Source of the DNA: CAZEDU01 sp964511185
Lineage (GTDB): Bacteria > Myxococcota > Myxococcia > Myxococcales > Myxococcaceae
Assembly: GCA_964511185.1 (NCBI GenBank)
Contig: CAZEDU010000091.1
Location: forward strand, 1 to 19,804
Reading direction: 5' to 3'
Length of the DNA stretch: 19,804 nt
Shown piece by piece: positions 1 to 6,880 of this stretch; the first letter of the stretch is position 1; every line of letters starts with the position of its first letter. The notes beneath the pieces are model-generated. The model had not been told where the DNA came from and searched no databases. It saw nothing but the letters and a program-made list of their open reading frames with translations. The position numbers and the translations under genes are program-made.

Positions 1-1
1 C

Positions 2-1234
2 CAGTACGACAGCTACAAGCGCACCGCGCTCAAGACCGTGACGCGCTTCGGCGGGCACGGCGGAAGCGAGGCGCTCCCTGAGCAGAAGCTCGCGCGCGAC
101 CCGTGGCTCAAGCGCATGTTCCTGGGCTACGCCTTCTCCATCGAGTACCGCGACCGCCGCGGCCACGCGTACATGCTCTCGGATCAAGAGGCGACGCAGC
201 GGCTGTCGGCGCCGCAGTCGGGCTCGTGCCTGCACTGCCACGCCTCGGTGATGCCGCTCTACCGCGCGCTCGGGGACGGCGACGCGAAGGCGGGCTTCGA
301 GAAGAGCTTCACCTTCACGTACAAGGAGCTGAACCAGAAGCTGCACGATTCAGGGCACGCGCACCCGGTGAGCTGCGTCGATTGCCACGACCCCTCGACG
401 ATGCGGCTGCGCGTCACTCGGCCCGGGTTCATCCAGGGCATCCAGGCGCTCGCCGCCTCGGACGCGCCGGTGCCTGCGATGGAGTCCATTCGCCTCTGGC
501 GCGAGGGCGGGCGAAAGCAGCCGTATGACCCGAACGCCGACGCGTCGCGCGCGGAGATGCGCAGCTTCGTGTGCGGTCAATGCCACGTGGAGTACTACTG
601 CGGGACCAAGATGCCGCTCGAGTTCCCATGGAGCAGAGGCCTGCGGGCCGAGGACATCGAGCGCCACTGGGACGAGAAGAAGCTCTCGGACGGGAGCCCC
701 TTCGTGGACTACGTGCACGCGGAGACGAAGGCCCCCGTGCTCAAGGCGCAGCACCCGGAGTTCGAGCTGTGGAGCCAGGGCATTCACGCGCGCAGCGGTG
801 TCGCCTGCGCGGACTGCCACATGCCCTACATGCGCGAGGGCGCGTCGAAGGTCTCCGACCACTGGGTGCGCAGCCCGCTGCTCAACGTGAACCGCGCGTG
901 TCAGCCGTGTCACAAGGCATCGGAGGAGGAGATCAAGGCCCGCGTCGACATCATCCAGTCGCGCAACCATGAGCTCATGCAGCGCGGCGGCGACGCGATC
1001 GTGGACCTCATCGAGGCGATCACCCGGGCGCGCGCCGCCGGCGTGGCGGACGAGAAGCTCGCGCCCGCCCTCCAGCTCCAGCGCAAGGCGCAGTGGCGGC
1101 TCGACTTCATCGCCGCGGAGAACAGCATGGGCTTCCACGCGCCGCAGGAGGCCGCGCGGTTGCTCGGCGAGGCGCTCGACTACGCGCGCCAAGGCGAGAT
1201 CGCCGTGCTTCAGGCCTCCAGCGCGCGGAAGTAG
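2..1234 (+). CDS. nrfA: Ammonia-forming cytochrome c nitrite reductase NrfA, 5'-truncated by window edge
   Basis: Catalyses six-electron reduction of nitrite to ammonium in the periplasm as part of respiratory DNRA. The reading frame is open from base 2, so the signal peptide and true start lie upstream; the GTG at 38 is internal. Five c-type haem motifs are visible: CLHCH (227-241), CVDCH (374-388), CGQCH (572-586), CADCH (806-820) and CQPCH (899-913). Other NrfA hallmarks are present: RGHAY upstream of the first motif (distal haem ligand), EYYC after CGQCH (calcium-site Glu/Tyr), KAQHPE and the GIH His before CADCH, and SDHW before CQPCH. The first motif is the catalytic haem, and here it is CXXCH rather than the classical CXXCK. 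The electron donor NrfH would be expected upstream, outside the window. The gene is convergent with the next one, 12 bp away. Family assignment is very secure. Confidence 0.96.
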   Translation, partial: QYDSYKRTALKTVTRFGGHGGSEALPEQKLARDPWLKRMFLGYAFSIEYRDRRGHAYMLSDQEATQRLSAPQSGSCLHCHASVMPLYRALGDGDAKAGFEKSFTFTYKELNQKLHDSGHAHPVSCVDCHDPSTMRLRVTRPGFIQGIQALAASDAPVPAMESIRLWREGGRKQPYDPNADASRAEMRSFVCGQCHVEYYCGTKMPLEFPWSRGLRAEDIERHWDEKKLSDGSPFVDYVHAETKAPVLKAQHPEFELWSQGIHARSGVACADCHMPYMREGASKVSDHWVRSPLLNVNRACQPCHKASEEEIKARVDIIQSRNHELMQRGGDAIVDLIEAITRARAAGVADEKLAPALQLQRKAQWRLDFIAAENSMGFHAPQEAARLLGEALDYARQGEIAVLQASSARK

Positions 1235-1246
1235 CCCGCCGGCCGA

Positions 1247-1927
1247 TCAGCGGACGACCTTCAGGTTGAACATCGGGGTCTGCAGCGCGCCCCAGAGCCG
1301 GAGCCACAGCGGCAGCCACATCTCGGCTCCGCGCGCCATGCTGATGTCGCCGAGGTCGATCACGTCCTTCCAGCCGAACCACTCTTTCAGCAGGCGCGTC
1401 ACCCGCGCCTTCGCCTCCGCGTCGTTGCCCGCGACGAAGAGCGAGTGGTCGCCGTCCTTCAGCTGGCCCGGGTTGACCATCAGCGACGCGTTCACCGTGT
1501 TCAACGTCTTCACGACCTTGGCGCCCGGATGCGCGCGCTGGATCTGCTCGCCGAGCGAGTCGGTGTTCGACACGAACAGCGACGGCGGCATGCCCTTCGA
1601 GGTGTCGAGCGGGTTCGACAGGTCGATCAAGATCTTCCCCGCGAGCGCCTCGCCCGCCAGCTTCAAGCCGGGCAGGGCGCCTTGGCCCGACAGCGCGTTG
1701 AAGACGATCTCTCCGTGCGCCGCGGCCTCGGCCATCGTGCCGAGCGTGACGTGAGGGGTCGACTCGAGCCAGGCGCGGATCGGCGGGCCGCCTGCCTTGT
1801 CGCTCTGGCTCCGCGCGAGCGTGGCCTTCACGTCGCGCGTGCCGAGCTTCACCGAGTGGCCGAGCGCGCTGATCTTCCCAGCCAGGGTCTTCGCCACCAT
1901 CTCCGTACCGAGGATTCCAACGTTCAT
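1247..1927 (-). CDS. NAD(P)-binding Rossmann-fold oxidoreductase (F420-dependent NADP reductase-like)
   Basis: A 226-residue protein with an N-terminal Rossmann fold resembling the NADP oxidoreductase coenzyme-F420-dependent family (PF03807). Visible features are MNVGILGTEMVAKTLAGK at residues 1-18, the LGTRD loop at 28-32, IDLSNPLD at 101-108 and KTLNTVN at 140-146. The start is set at the ATG read from 1927 because an AAAAGGAGAC Shine-Dalgarno lies just upstream; a longer frame from 1978 would bury this site. The glycine motif is unusual: the family's GTGMVG-type loop reads GTEMVA, so two glycines are replaced. It is transcribed divergently from a LysR regulator 88 bp away, a common arrangement for a regulated oxidoreductase. 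The substrate cannot be told from sequence; true F420 use is doubtful. Confidence 0.85.
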   Translation of the reverse strand: MNVGILGTEMVAKTLAGKISALGHSVKLGTRDVKATLARSQSDKAGGPPIRAWLESTPHVTLGTMAEAAAHGEIVFNALSGQGALPGLKLAGEALAGKILIDLSNPLDTSKGMPPSLFVSNTDSLGEQIQRAHPGAKVVKTLNTVNASLMVNPGQLKDGDHSLFVAGNDAEAKARVTRLLKEWFGWKDVIDLGDISMARGAEMWLPLWLRLWGALQTPMFNLKVVR

Positions 1928-1970
1928 GACGTCTCCTTTTCTGTGTCCAAGGTACGCCCCGGGCCCAGGG

Positions 1971-2000
1971 TTGACCATGCTGCTATGGGAAATCTATCGT
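1971..2000 (+). promoter_or_regulatory. Candidate sigma70-like promoter for the LysR gene
   Basis: TTGACC at 1971-1976 and TATCGT at 1995-2000 are separated by 18 bp in the divergent intergenic region, 15 bp before the LysR ATG. This is a by-eye match with an imperfect -10 element. The region also has to hold the promoter of the minus-strand oxidoreductase. Confidence 0.3.
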
Positions 2001-2015
2001 TAACTTCAATTCAAC
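1999..2015. promoter_or_regulatory. Candidate LysR-type operator (T-N11-A box)
   Basis: GTT at 1999-2001 and AAC at 2013-2015 flank exactly 11 bases. This matches the T-N11-A dyad typical of LysR-family binding sites, with three-base arms. It lies in the divergent region and ends immediately before the regulator's own ATG, which would fit autorepression. Such short dyads also occur by chance. Confidence 0.3.
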
Positions 2016-2912
2016 ATGGCCAATCGAGCAGATCTGTTCGCCGGCGTGCTGCCGTTCGTGCGGACGGCCGAGAAGCGCAGCTTCAGCGGCGCGGCCGCGG
2101 CGCTCGGGGTGTCGACCGCGGCGATCAGCAAGGCGGTGAAGCGGCTCGAGGACGAGCTCGGCGTGAAGCTGCTCGAGCGCAGCTCGCGCGTGGTCACGTT
2201 GACGAAGCCAGGGGAGGTCTTCCTCGAGCGGTGCCGGCAGGCGGTCCTGAGCGTCCAAGGGGCGCGCGAGGCGGTCCAGGACGCCACGCGCGAGCCGCAG
2301 GGAGAGCTGGCGGTCACGCTGCCGTTCATCCTCGCGCCGTTCGTGGTGCCGCACCTGGGCCGCTTGAGCACGCAGTACCCGCGGCTGTCCTTTCGCCTGA
2401 GCATGAGCGACCGGCTCGCGCGCCTGGCCGACGAGCGCTTCGACGTCGCCATCCGAATGGGCAAGCTCGAGAGCTCCAGCCTGGTGGCCCGCGTGTTGAG
2501 GAAGACGCGCTGGGTGACGGTGAGCGCGCCGAGCTACCTCGCGCGCCACGCGGCGCCCAAGGCCCCCGCCGATCTGGCCGAGCACAACTGCCTGCGCTTC
2601 GTCGGGCCCGACGGCAAGCCGCGCGATTGGGTGTTTCGCGAGGGGAGCCGATCGCCGACGGTTCGCATCAAAGGCAACTTGCTCATCGACCACGGCGCGT
2701 ACCTGCTCGCCGCCGCCGAGGCCGGCATGGGGGTGTGCCAGGTGCTCGACTTCATGGTCGAGGAGCCGCTGCGCCTGGGGCGGCTGGTCGAGGTGCTCGG
2801 CGCCCACTCGGCGGCCGGGCCGACGATCTACGGGCTCACCACGCCAGGCCGCGCGAGCGCGACGAACGTGCGCGCGTTCATGCGTTTCCTGGTCGAGGCG
2901 TTTCGGAGCTAG
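2016..2912 (+). CDS. LysR-family transcriptional regulator
   Basis: A 298-residue LysR regulator of typical length. The N-terminal winged helix-turn-helix covers about residues 1-62 (FVRTAEKRSFSGAAAALGVS, then AISKAVKRLEDELGVKLLER), followed by a linker helix and a periplasmic-binding-protein-like effector domain from about 90 to 298. The ATG at 2016 is chosen because it gives the standard LysR N-terminus; no clear Shine-Dalgarno precedes it. It is divergent from the Rossmann oxidoreductase at 1247-1927, its likely target. Its stop codon overlaps, by four bases, the stop of the convergent small gene on the other strand. The co-inducer is unknown. Confidence 0.95.
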   Translation: MANRADLFAGVLPFVRTAEKRSFSGAAAALGVSTAAISKAVKRLEDELGVKLLERSSRVVTLTKPGEVFLERCRQAVLSVQGAREAVQDATREPQGELAVTLPFILAPFVVPHLGRLSTQYPRLSFRLSMSDRLARLADERFDVAIRMGKLESSSLVARVLRKTRWVTVSAPSYLARHAAPKAPADLAEHNCLRFVGPDGKPRDWVFREGSRSPTVRIKGNLLIDHGAYLLAAAEAGMGVCQVLDFMVEEPLRLGRLVEVLGAHSAAGPTIYGLTTPGRASATNVRAFMRFLVEAFRS

Positions 2913-3163
2913 GTCGCCGGCACGCAGGCCGGGGTCCGCTCACAGTTGCTGAAGTGGCAGCTGGTGCTCGCCCCGCCATCGGGGATGGACGTGCTGCTGT
3001 GCTCGGTCGTCTCGCACTCGGCCAGCGCGCCCCACGCGTCGCACTGCGACCTCGAGTAGGTCACCGGAGGCGACGCCGTGCACGAGGCGGAATCGACTCT
3101 CGATGCACACGACAAGCCGATCGCGCTCGCGACGACGCAGGTCCCCACCACGGTTCGTTTCAT
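2909..3163 (-). CDS. Small Cys-rich secreted protein, uncharacterised
   Basis: An 84-residue protein I do not recognise. The N-terminus MKR followed by a hydrophobic stretch (residues 4-20) looks like a signal peptide. GLSC at 16-19 resembles a poor lipobox, so either signal peptidase could act. The remaining chain has six cysteines (28, 41, 50, 69, 74, 80), enough for three disulphides, suggesting an exported, disulphide-stabilised peptide. The start is supported by a strong Shine-Dalgarno, GGGAGGAAAGCG directly before the ATG. It lies 27 bases downstream of the histidine kinase stop on the same strand, so co-transcription is likely. Its ribosome binding site is locked in a long hairpin with the kinase's final codons (3164-3204). 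Its stop overlaps the convergent LysR stop. Function is unknown. Confidence 0.75.
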   Translation of the reverse strand: MKRTVVGTCVVASAIGLSCASRVDSASCTASPPVTYSRSQCDAWGALAECETTEHSSTSIPDGGASTSCHFSNCERTPACVPAT

Positions 3164-3204
3164 CGCTTTCCTCCCGAGAGAGCTTGAGGCTCAGGAGGAA
3201 AGCG
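3164..3204 (-). promoter_or_regulatory. RBS-sequestering hairpin between kinase and small Cys-rich gene
   Basis: In the minus-strand mRNA the segment CGCTTTCCTCCTGAG, an 11-base loop, then CTCGGGAGGAAAGCG folds into a 15-bp stem with one U-G wobble. The left arm is the last four sense codons plus the TGA of the histidine kinase. The right arm contains the GGAGG Shine-Dalgarno of the small gene, whose ATG follows at once. No U-tract follows, arguing against a terminator. The arrangement fits translational coupling: a ribosome finishing the kinase would open the stem and free the site. The pairing is seen directly; the role is inferred. Confidence 0.7.
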
Positions 3205-5416
3205 CACCCTCGTAGGTGAGGCCAGCGGCCCGATCGGCTTCCCGGAGGACTTGTTCAATGGCCGGAGCGACCTCTTCGAGCCCCACCGGCTTGACCAGGT
3301 GTCGAGAGAACCCCGCCGCCGCGGAGCGCTGCCGATCCGAAGGCTGGCTGTAGCCGGTGACGGCGATCAACCGCAGCTGGCTGAGCCCGGGCAGCTCTCG
3401 GAGCCGCTGCGCCAGCTCGTAGCCGTCCATCACCGGCAGGCCAATGTCGATCAGCGCGACGTCGGGCGCGAAGTCGCTGGCCAGGCGCAGCGCGGCCGCC
3501 GGGTCGAACGTCACGCGTGTCTCGTAGCCGACGGTCGCGAGCAGCTCGGCGAGCCCTTCCACCGCGTCGCGGTTGTCGTCGACGAGCAGCACGCGCGTCC
3601 GCCCCGCATCGGCGCTCGGCGCGAGCAGCGGTTGGCCGTTCTTCATCGCGCCCGCTTCGACGCTGTCGCGCAAAGGCAAGCGAACGACGAAGGTGCTGCC
3701 ACGGCCTTGCCCCGCGCTCTCGACGCGGACCCTGCCCCCGTGGAGGGTGACGAGGTTGTGGACGATGGCGAGCCCGAGCCCCAATCCGCCCTGAGAGCGG
3801 TCGCTCCCGCGGGGACCTTGGACGAACGGCTCGAAGAGCGTCTGGTGCATCTCCGGCGGGATGCCGATGCCGTTGTCTCGAACTTGAAGGATGGCGTCCG
3901 TCTGGTCGCGCTCGGCCGTCACCTCGATGTCGCCGGCGGGCTCCGTGTAGCGCGCGGCGTTGGTCAGCAGGTTGGCGAACACCTGCGCGAGCCGGTGCTC
4001 GTCGCCGAAGATGGGCAGGCCCGTGCTCGGAACCGCCACCGACAGCCGGTGACGGCGCTCTTCGATGAGCGGGCCGGCGGTCTCCAGCGCCTTGGCGACG
4101 ACCTGGTGCAGCTCGAGCGGCTCCCGCTTCAGCTCGAGCTTGCCGCGCGTGATTCGGCTCACGTCGAGCAGGTCGTCGACCAGCCGCACCAGGTGGTTCA
4201 CCTGCCGCTCGAGGATGAAGCGCTCCTTCTCGCAGACGCCCGGCGCCCGCATGCGCATCAGGTGCAGGGCGGTGATGATCGGCGAGAGCGGGTTGCGGAG
4301 CTCGTGGCTGAGCATCGCCAGGAACTCGTCTTTGCGGCGGTCGGCGGCTTCGGCGTGCGCCCGGGCCTCGCGCTCCGCCTGGAGCAGCCGCGCGCGCTCG
4401 AGGGCCACCGACACCTGGCCGACGATCGTCTCGAGCATGGCCCGGTCCTCGGCGGTGAACGTGCGCTCGTCCGAGAAAGAGAGCGACAGTCCCCCCATAC
4501 TCTGGCCTCCCACCACGAAGGGGAGCGCCGCCCACGCCGAGTAGGGGCTGTCGCCGCCCGCCAGGCTGAGCGGGAACTCCGACCGCAGCTTGGCGCGGCC
4601 GGTGATGAGGACAGGGCGACCGGTCGACAGGGCGTCGCAGAGCGGCAGCTTCGCCGTCCGTGGGAAGCGGCGGAGCGCGTCGAGGCGGGGACCGGTGTAG
4701 CCGTCGCCCGCGGCCAGCTCCAGGGTCGACCCGTCCTCGGCGAGGAGCCAGGCGAAGCTCGCCGCGGCGCCGGTGGCCCGTCGGCCGTTCATGACGGCGA
4801 CGCGGGCGACCTCGGTGGGGGTCAGCGCCGCCGCCAGCGCCGCGGTCAGCTCCTGCAGCCGCTGCGTCCGCTCCCGCGAGCGGATCGCCTCTTCGTGCAG
4901 CTGCACCCGGCGGAGCGCCTGCGCGCACTGCGCGCCCAGGCTCGAGATCGCGCTGCGGTGCAGCTCGGAGAAAGGGTGGTCCCCCTGAAATCCGAACACC
5001 ACCGCGCCGAGCGCCAGGTCCTCGGCGAACAGGGGAATGCAGGCGAACGCGTGTCGGCCCTCCACGCGCGCGGCGGGGGCGTGGGCCGGCCAACCCGCCT
5101 CGAGATCCTTCAGGGATTCGATCCACAGGGGCGTGGCGGTCCGCAGCACCTCCGGGAGCGGGAGCGGCGCCTGGGTGGAGATGCGCTGGTGCTCGCGCAC
5201 GTTCTCCGCCGAGACGCCCCGGCTGGCGCCGAGCTCGAGCCACTGGCCGTCGTCCGACAACAGATACGCCAGCGCCGTCTCGGCGCCGAGCAGCGGGAGG
5301 CCGAAGTCGAGCAGGGCGCCCAAGGCTTCTGCCGTCGTGGTCGCGGAAGAGAGGGCGACCGCGAGTGTCTCCGCCCGGTGCGGAGGGGTCTGGATAAACG
5401 AAGCCGCTGGAGACAC
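3191..5416 (-). CDS. Hybrid sensor histidine kinase: GAF-GAF-HisKA-HATPase-REC
   Basis: A 741-residue soluble hybrid kinase with no transmembrane segment, so it probably senses a cytoplasmic signal. Two GAF-like domains cover about residues 17-172 and 190-342, followed by a short coiled coil (343-362). The HisKA H-box is FLAMLSHELRNP with phospho-acceptor His371. The ATPase domain shows the N-box NLLTNAARY (Asn486), the G1 box DNGIGIP (514-520) and the G2 box GGLGLGLA (543-550). A C-terminal receiver domain (about 607-728) has Asp613/Asp614, phospho-acceptor Asp657 in LIDIGLPVMDG, and Lys709. The start is a GTG read from 5416, preceded by GGGAGGAAGG in the mRNA. It is likely co-transcribed with the small Cys-rich gene downstream and is divergent from the carbonic anhydrase gene. 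No separate output regulator is adjacent, so the partner is unknown. Confidence 0.93.
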   Translation of the reverse strand: MSPAASFIQTPPHRAETLAVALSSATTTAEALGALLDFGLPLLGAETALAYLLSDDGQWLELGASRGVSAENVREHQRISTQAPLPLPEVLRTATPLWIESLKDLEAGWPAHAPAARVEGRHAFACIPLFAEDLALGAVVFGFQGDHPFSELHRSAISSLGAQCAQALRRVQLHEEAIRSRERTQRLQELTAALAAALTPTEVARVAVMNGRRATGAAASFAWLLAEDGSTLELAAGDGYTGPRLDALRRFPRTAKLPLCDALSTGRPVLITGRAKLRSEFPLSLAGGDSPYSAWAALPFVVGGQSMGGLSLSFSDERTFTAEDRAMLETIVGQVSVALERARLLQAEREARAHAEAADRRKDEFLAMLSHELRNPLSPIITALHLMRMRAPGVCEKERFILERQVNHLVRLVDDLLDVSRITRGKLELKREPLELHQVVAKALETAGPLIEERRHRLSVAVPSTGLPIFGDEHRLAQVFANLLTNAARYTEPAGDIEVTAERDQTDAILQVRDNGIGIPPEMHQTLFEPFVQGPRGSDRSQGGLGLGLAIVHNLVTLHGGRVRVESAGQGRGSTFVVRLPLRDSVEAGAMKNGQPLLAPSADAGRTRVLLVDDNRDAVEGLAELLATVGYETRVTFDPAAALRLASDFAPDVALIDIGLPVMDGYELAQRLRELPGLSQLRLIAVTGYSQPSDRQRSAAAGFSRHLVKPVGLEEVAPAIEQVLREADRAAGLTYEGALSS

Positions 5417-5645
5417 GAAGCCCTTCCTCCCTCACTGCCTAACACCAACAACCGCGGTTCCCGTGTTGAGTCCTACGACGGGTGGACGCCTCCTTGTTCA
5501 CCAGGCGACGGTTCGCCGTGAGTCGGAGCCGAGCCAGGCCGACGTCCAAGGCCGCGTCGCCCGCTCTGTCGAAAAGTGCAATCGCGCTTTTCAGCGGAGG
5601 CGGGCCGGGGGTAAACGGCCGGCAGAGAGCGTCGAAGGGACCCGA
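5417..5645. other. Divergent intergenic region between histidine kinase and carbonic anhydrase
   Basis: This 229-bp region should contain the promoters of both divergent genes. Two dyads stand out. AACCGCGGTT at 5450-5459 is a perfect 10-bp palindrome, itself bracketed by AACAC (5441-5445) and GTGTT (5463-5467), and could be an operator. The second is a hairpin at 5571-5592, listed separately. No convincing -10/-35 pair or coding sequence was found. Confidence 0.5.
5571..5592 (+). promoter_or_regulatory. Hairpin in the leader of the carbonic anhydrase gene
   Basis: GAAAAGTGC, loop AATC, GCGCTTTTC forms a 9-bp stem with one wobble and a four-base loop, ending 53 bases before the carbonic anhydrase ATG. 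The right arm ends in TTTTC, so a weak terminator or attenuator is possible, but the stem proper is short. The structure is seen in the sequence; any function is a guess. Confidence 0.35.
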
Positions 5646-6300
5646 ATGATCGAGCTGAACGGGGCCATGCAGGCCGCCGAATCGCTGCAGCGCCTACGTG
5701 AAGGAAACGCGNNNNNNNNNNCGGTTCGTCGCGCACGTGCGCAGCGCGGAGTCGCTCGTGCGGCAGTTGGCGCGCGCCGAGCTCGTCGCCGGCCAGAGCC
5801 CCTTCGCGATCATCCTGGGCTGCTCGGACTCGCGCGTGCCGGCGGAGCTGGTGTTCGATCAGGGGTTGGGCGATCTGTTCGTCATCCGCGTGGCCGGCAA
5901 CGTCGTCGCGCCGTCGCAGGTCGACAGCGTCGAGTTCGCGGTCGAGCGCTTCGGCACTCGGCTGGTGGTGGTGCTCGGCCACACGTTCTGCGGCGCCGTC
6001 GACGCGACGCTCGCGGCGTTGCTCGGCAACCAGGACGCCGAGGTCGTTCGCCTGCGCTCGATCGTCAACCGCATCCGCCCGGCGCTGGAGGGCTGGGTGC
6101 CGCGGGAGGTCGAGAACGGCCGCGAGGCGCTGCTGCAGAAGGCGGTGCGCGCGAACGTGCGGGCGTCGGTCAACCAGGTTCGCCGCGGGTCGGAGCTCCT
6201 CGAGCGGCGCGTGCTCGACAAGCAGCTGTTCGTCGTCGGGGCGGAGTACGACTTGCGCACCGGACAGGTGGACTTCTTCGACAGCGCGCTGGATCGTTGA
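5646..6300 (+). CDS. Beta-carbonic anhydrase, interrupted by a 10-N assembly gap
   Basis: Interconverts CO2 and bicarbonate using zinc. The ATG at 5646 opens a frame reading to LREGNA at 5711. After the N run the protein continues from 5722 with RFVAH, in a frame offset by the ten Ns. Joining the two sides directly gives LREGNARFVAH, the usual beta-class N-terminal motif, and a 214-residue protein. Numbered on that joined protein, zinc ligands are Cys56, His109 and Cys112 (CSDSR and GHTFCGAV), with the Asp58/Arg60 dyad of the family. No signal peptide is seen, so it is cytoplasmic. AAGGG lies a short distance before the start. Three bases separate its stop from the peptide deformylase start, so the two are probably one operon. 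The apparent frameshift is almost certainly an assembly artefact. Confidence 0.93.
5712..5721. other. Assembly gap (10 N) inside carbonic anhydrase
   Basis: Ten consecutive N bases. Both sides end on intact codon boundaries of the carbonic anhydrase frame, so the real gap must be a multiple of three, and zero is consistent with the family motif. The round length suggests a placeholder inserted by a scaffolder rather than a measured distance. Confidence 0.95.
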
Positions 6301-6303
6301 GGC

Positions 6304-6813
6304 ATGGCTCGCCCGATCGTCGTCTGGCCCAACAAGATCCTCAGCCAACCGACCAAGCCGGTGACCGAGTTCGGTCCGGCGCTGGACGCGCTGCTCGCCG
6401 AGATGGAGGAGGCGATGCACGAGGCGGAGGGCATTGGCATCGCGGCCAACCAGATCGGCGTGGGCTTGCGCGTCGCGTGGGTCGGCCGGGGGGATGGCAC
6501 CTTCTTCGAGATCGTCAACCCGACCATCCTCAGCCGCGAGCGGCCGGTGGGCCTGTCGGAGGGCTGCCTGTCCGTCCCGGGAGAGAACGAGGTCTGCCCG
6601 CGCCACGAGAAGGTGCGGGTGAAGTACCAGGACCGCGCCGGCGCGTGGTACGAGCTCGAGGCAGAGGGCCGCGTCGCGCACGTGCTCCAGCACGAGATCG
6701 ACCACCTGGATGGCCGCGTCTACGTGGACCATCTGTCCGGCCTCAAGCGCTCGCTCATCCGGGACCGGATGAAGAAGCTGCAGCGGCTCCACGAGCAGCA
6801 CGAGGACGAGTAG
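6304..6813 (+). CDS. def: Peptide deformylase
   Basis: Removes the N-formyl group from nascent bacterial proteins at the ribosome exit. The 169-residue length is typical. All three family motifs are present: motif I GIGIAANQ (residues 43-50), motif II EGCLS (86-90) with metal ligand Cys88, and motif III QHEIDH (129-134) with metal ligands His130 and His134 and catalytic Glu131. The C-terminal helix is short and charged. The gene starts three bases after the carbonic anhydrase stop with only a weak TTGAGG before the ATG, suggesting translational coupling. No methionyl-tRNA formyltransferase gene, its common neighbour, is found here, so this may be a second deformylase copy in the genome; that cannot be judged from the window. 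Confidence 0.95.
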   Translation: MARPIVVWPNKILSQPTKPVTEFGPALDALLAEMEEAMHEAEGIGIAANQIGVGLRVAWVGRGDGTFFEIVNPTILSRERPVGLSEGCLSVPGENEVCPRHEKVRVKYQDRAGAWYELEAEGRVAHVLQHEIDHLDGRVYVDHLSGLKRSLIRDRMKKLQRLHEQHEDE

Positions 6814-6880
6814 CGTCTGAAATGCGAGGCGGCGCGCTGGGTTACGCAACAGCAAAAAAGGTTCGGCCGATAACCTTCGT

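Noticed and set aside
4484..4496. GACAGTCCCCCC resembling half of the palindromic repeat
   Set aside because: It lacks the GGGG arm and lies inside the histidine kinase coding sequence.
3251..5521. 756-codon plus-strand open frame
   Set aside because: Antisense shadow of the histidine kinase, which has full domain structure on the opposite strand.
6858..6877. AAGGTT-8-AACCTT inverted repeat next to an A-run, looking like a minus-strand terminator
   Set aside because: The stem is only six mostly A/T pairs and no minus-strand gene ends here; it lies just upstream of a plus-strand start. Kept only as a possible antisense-blocking element.
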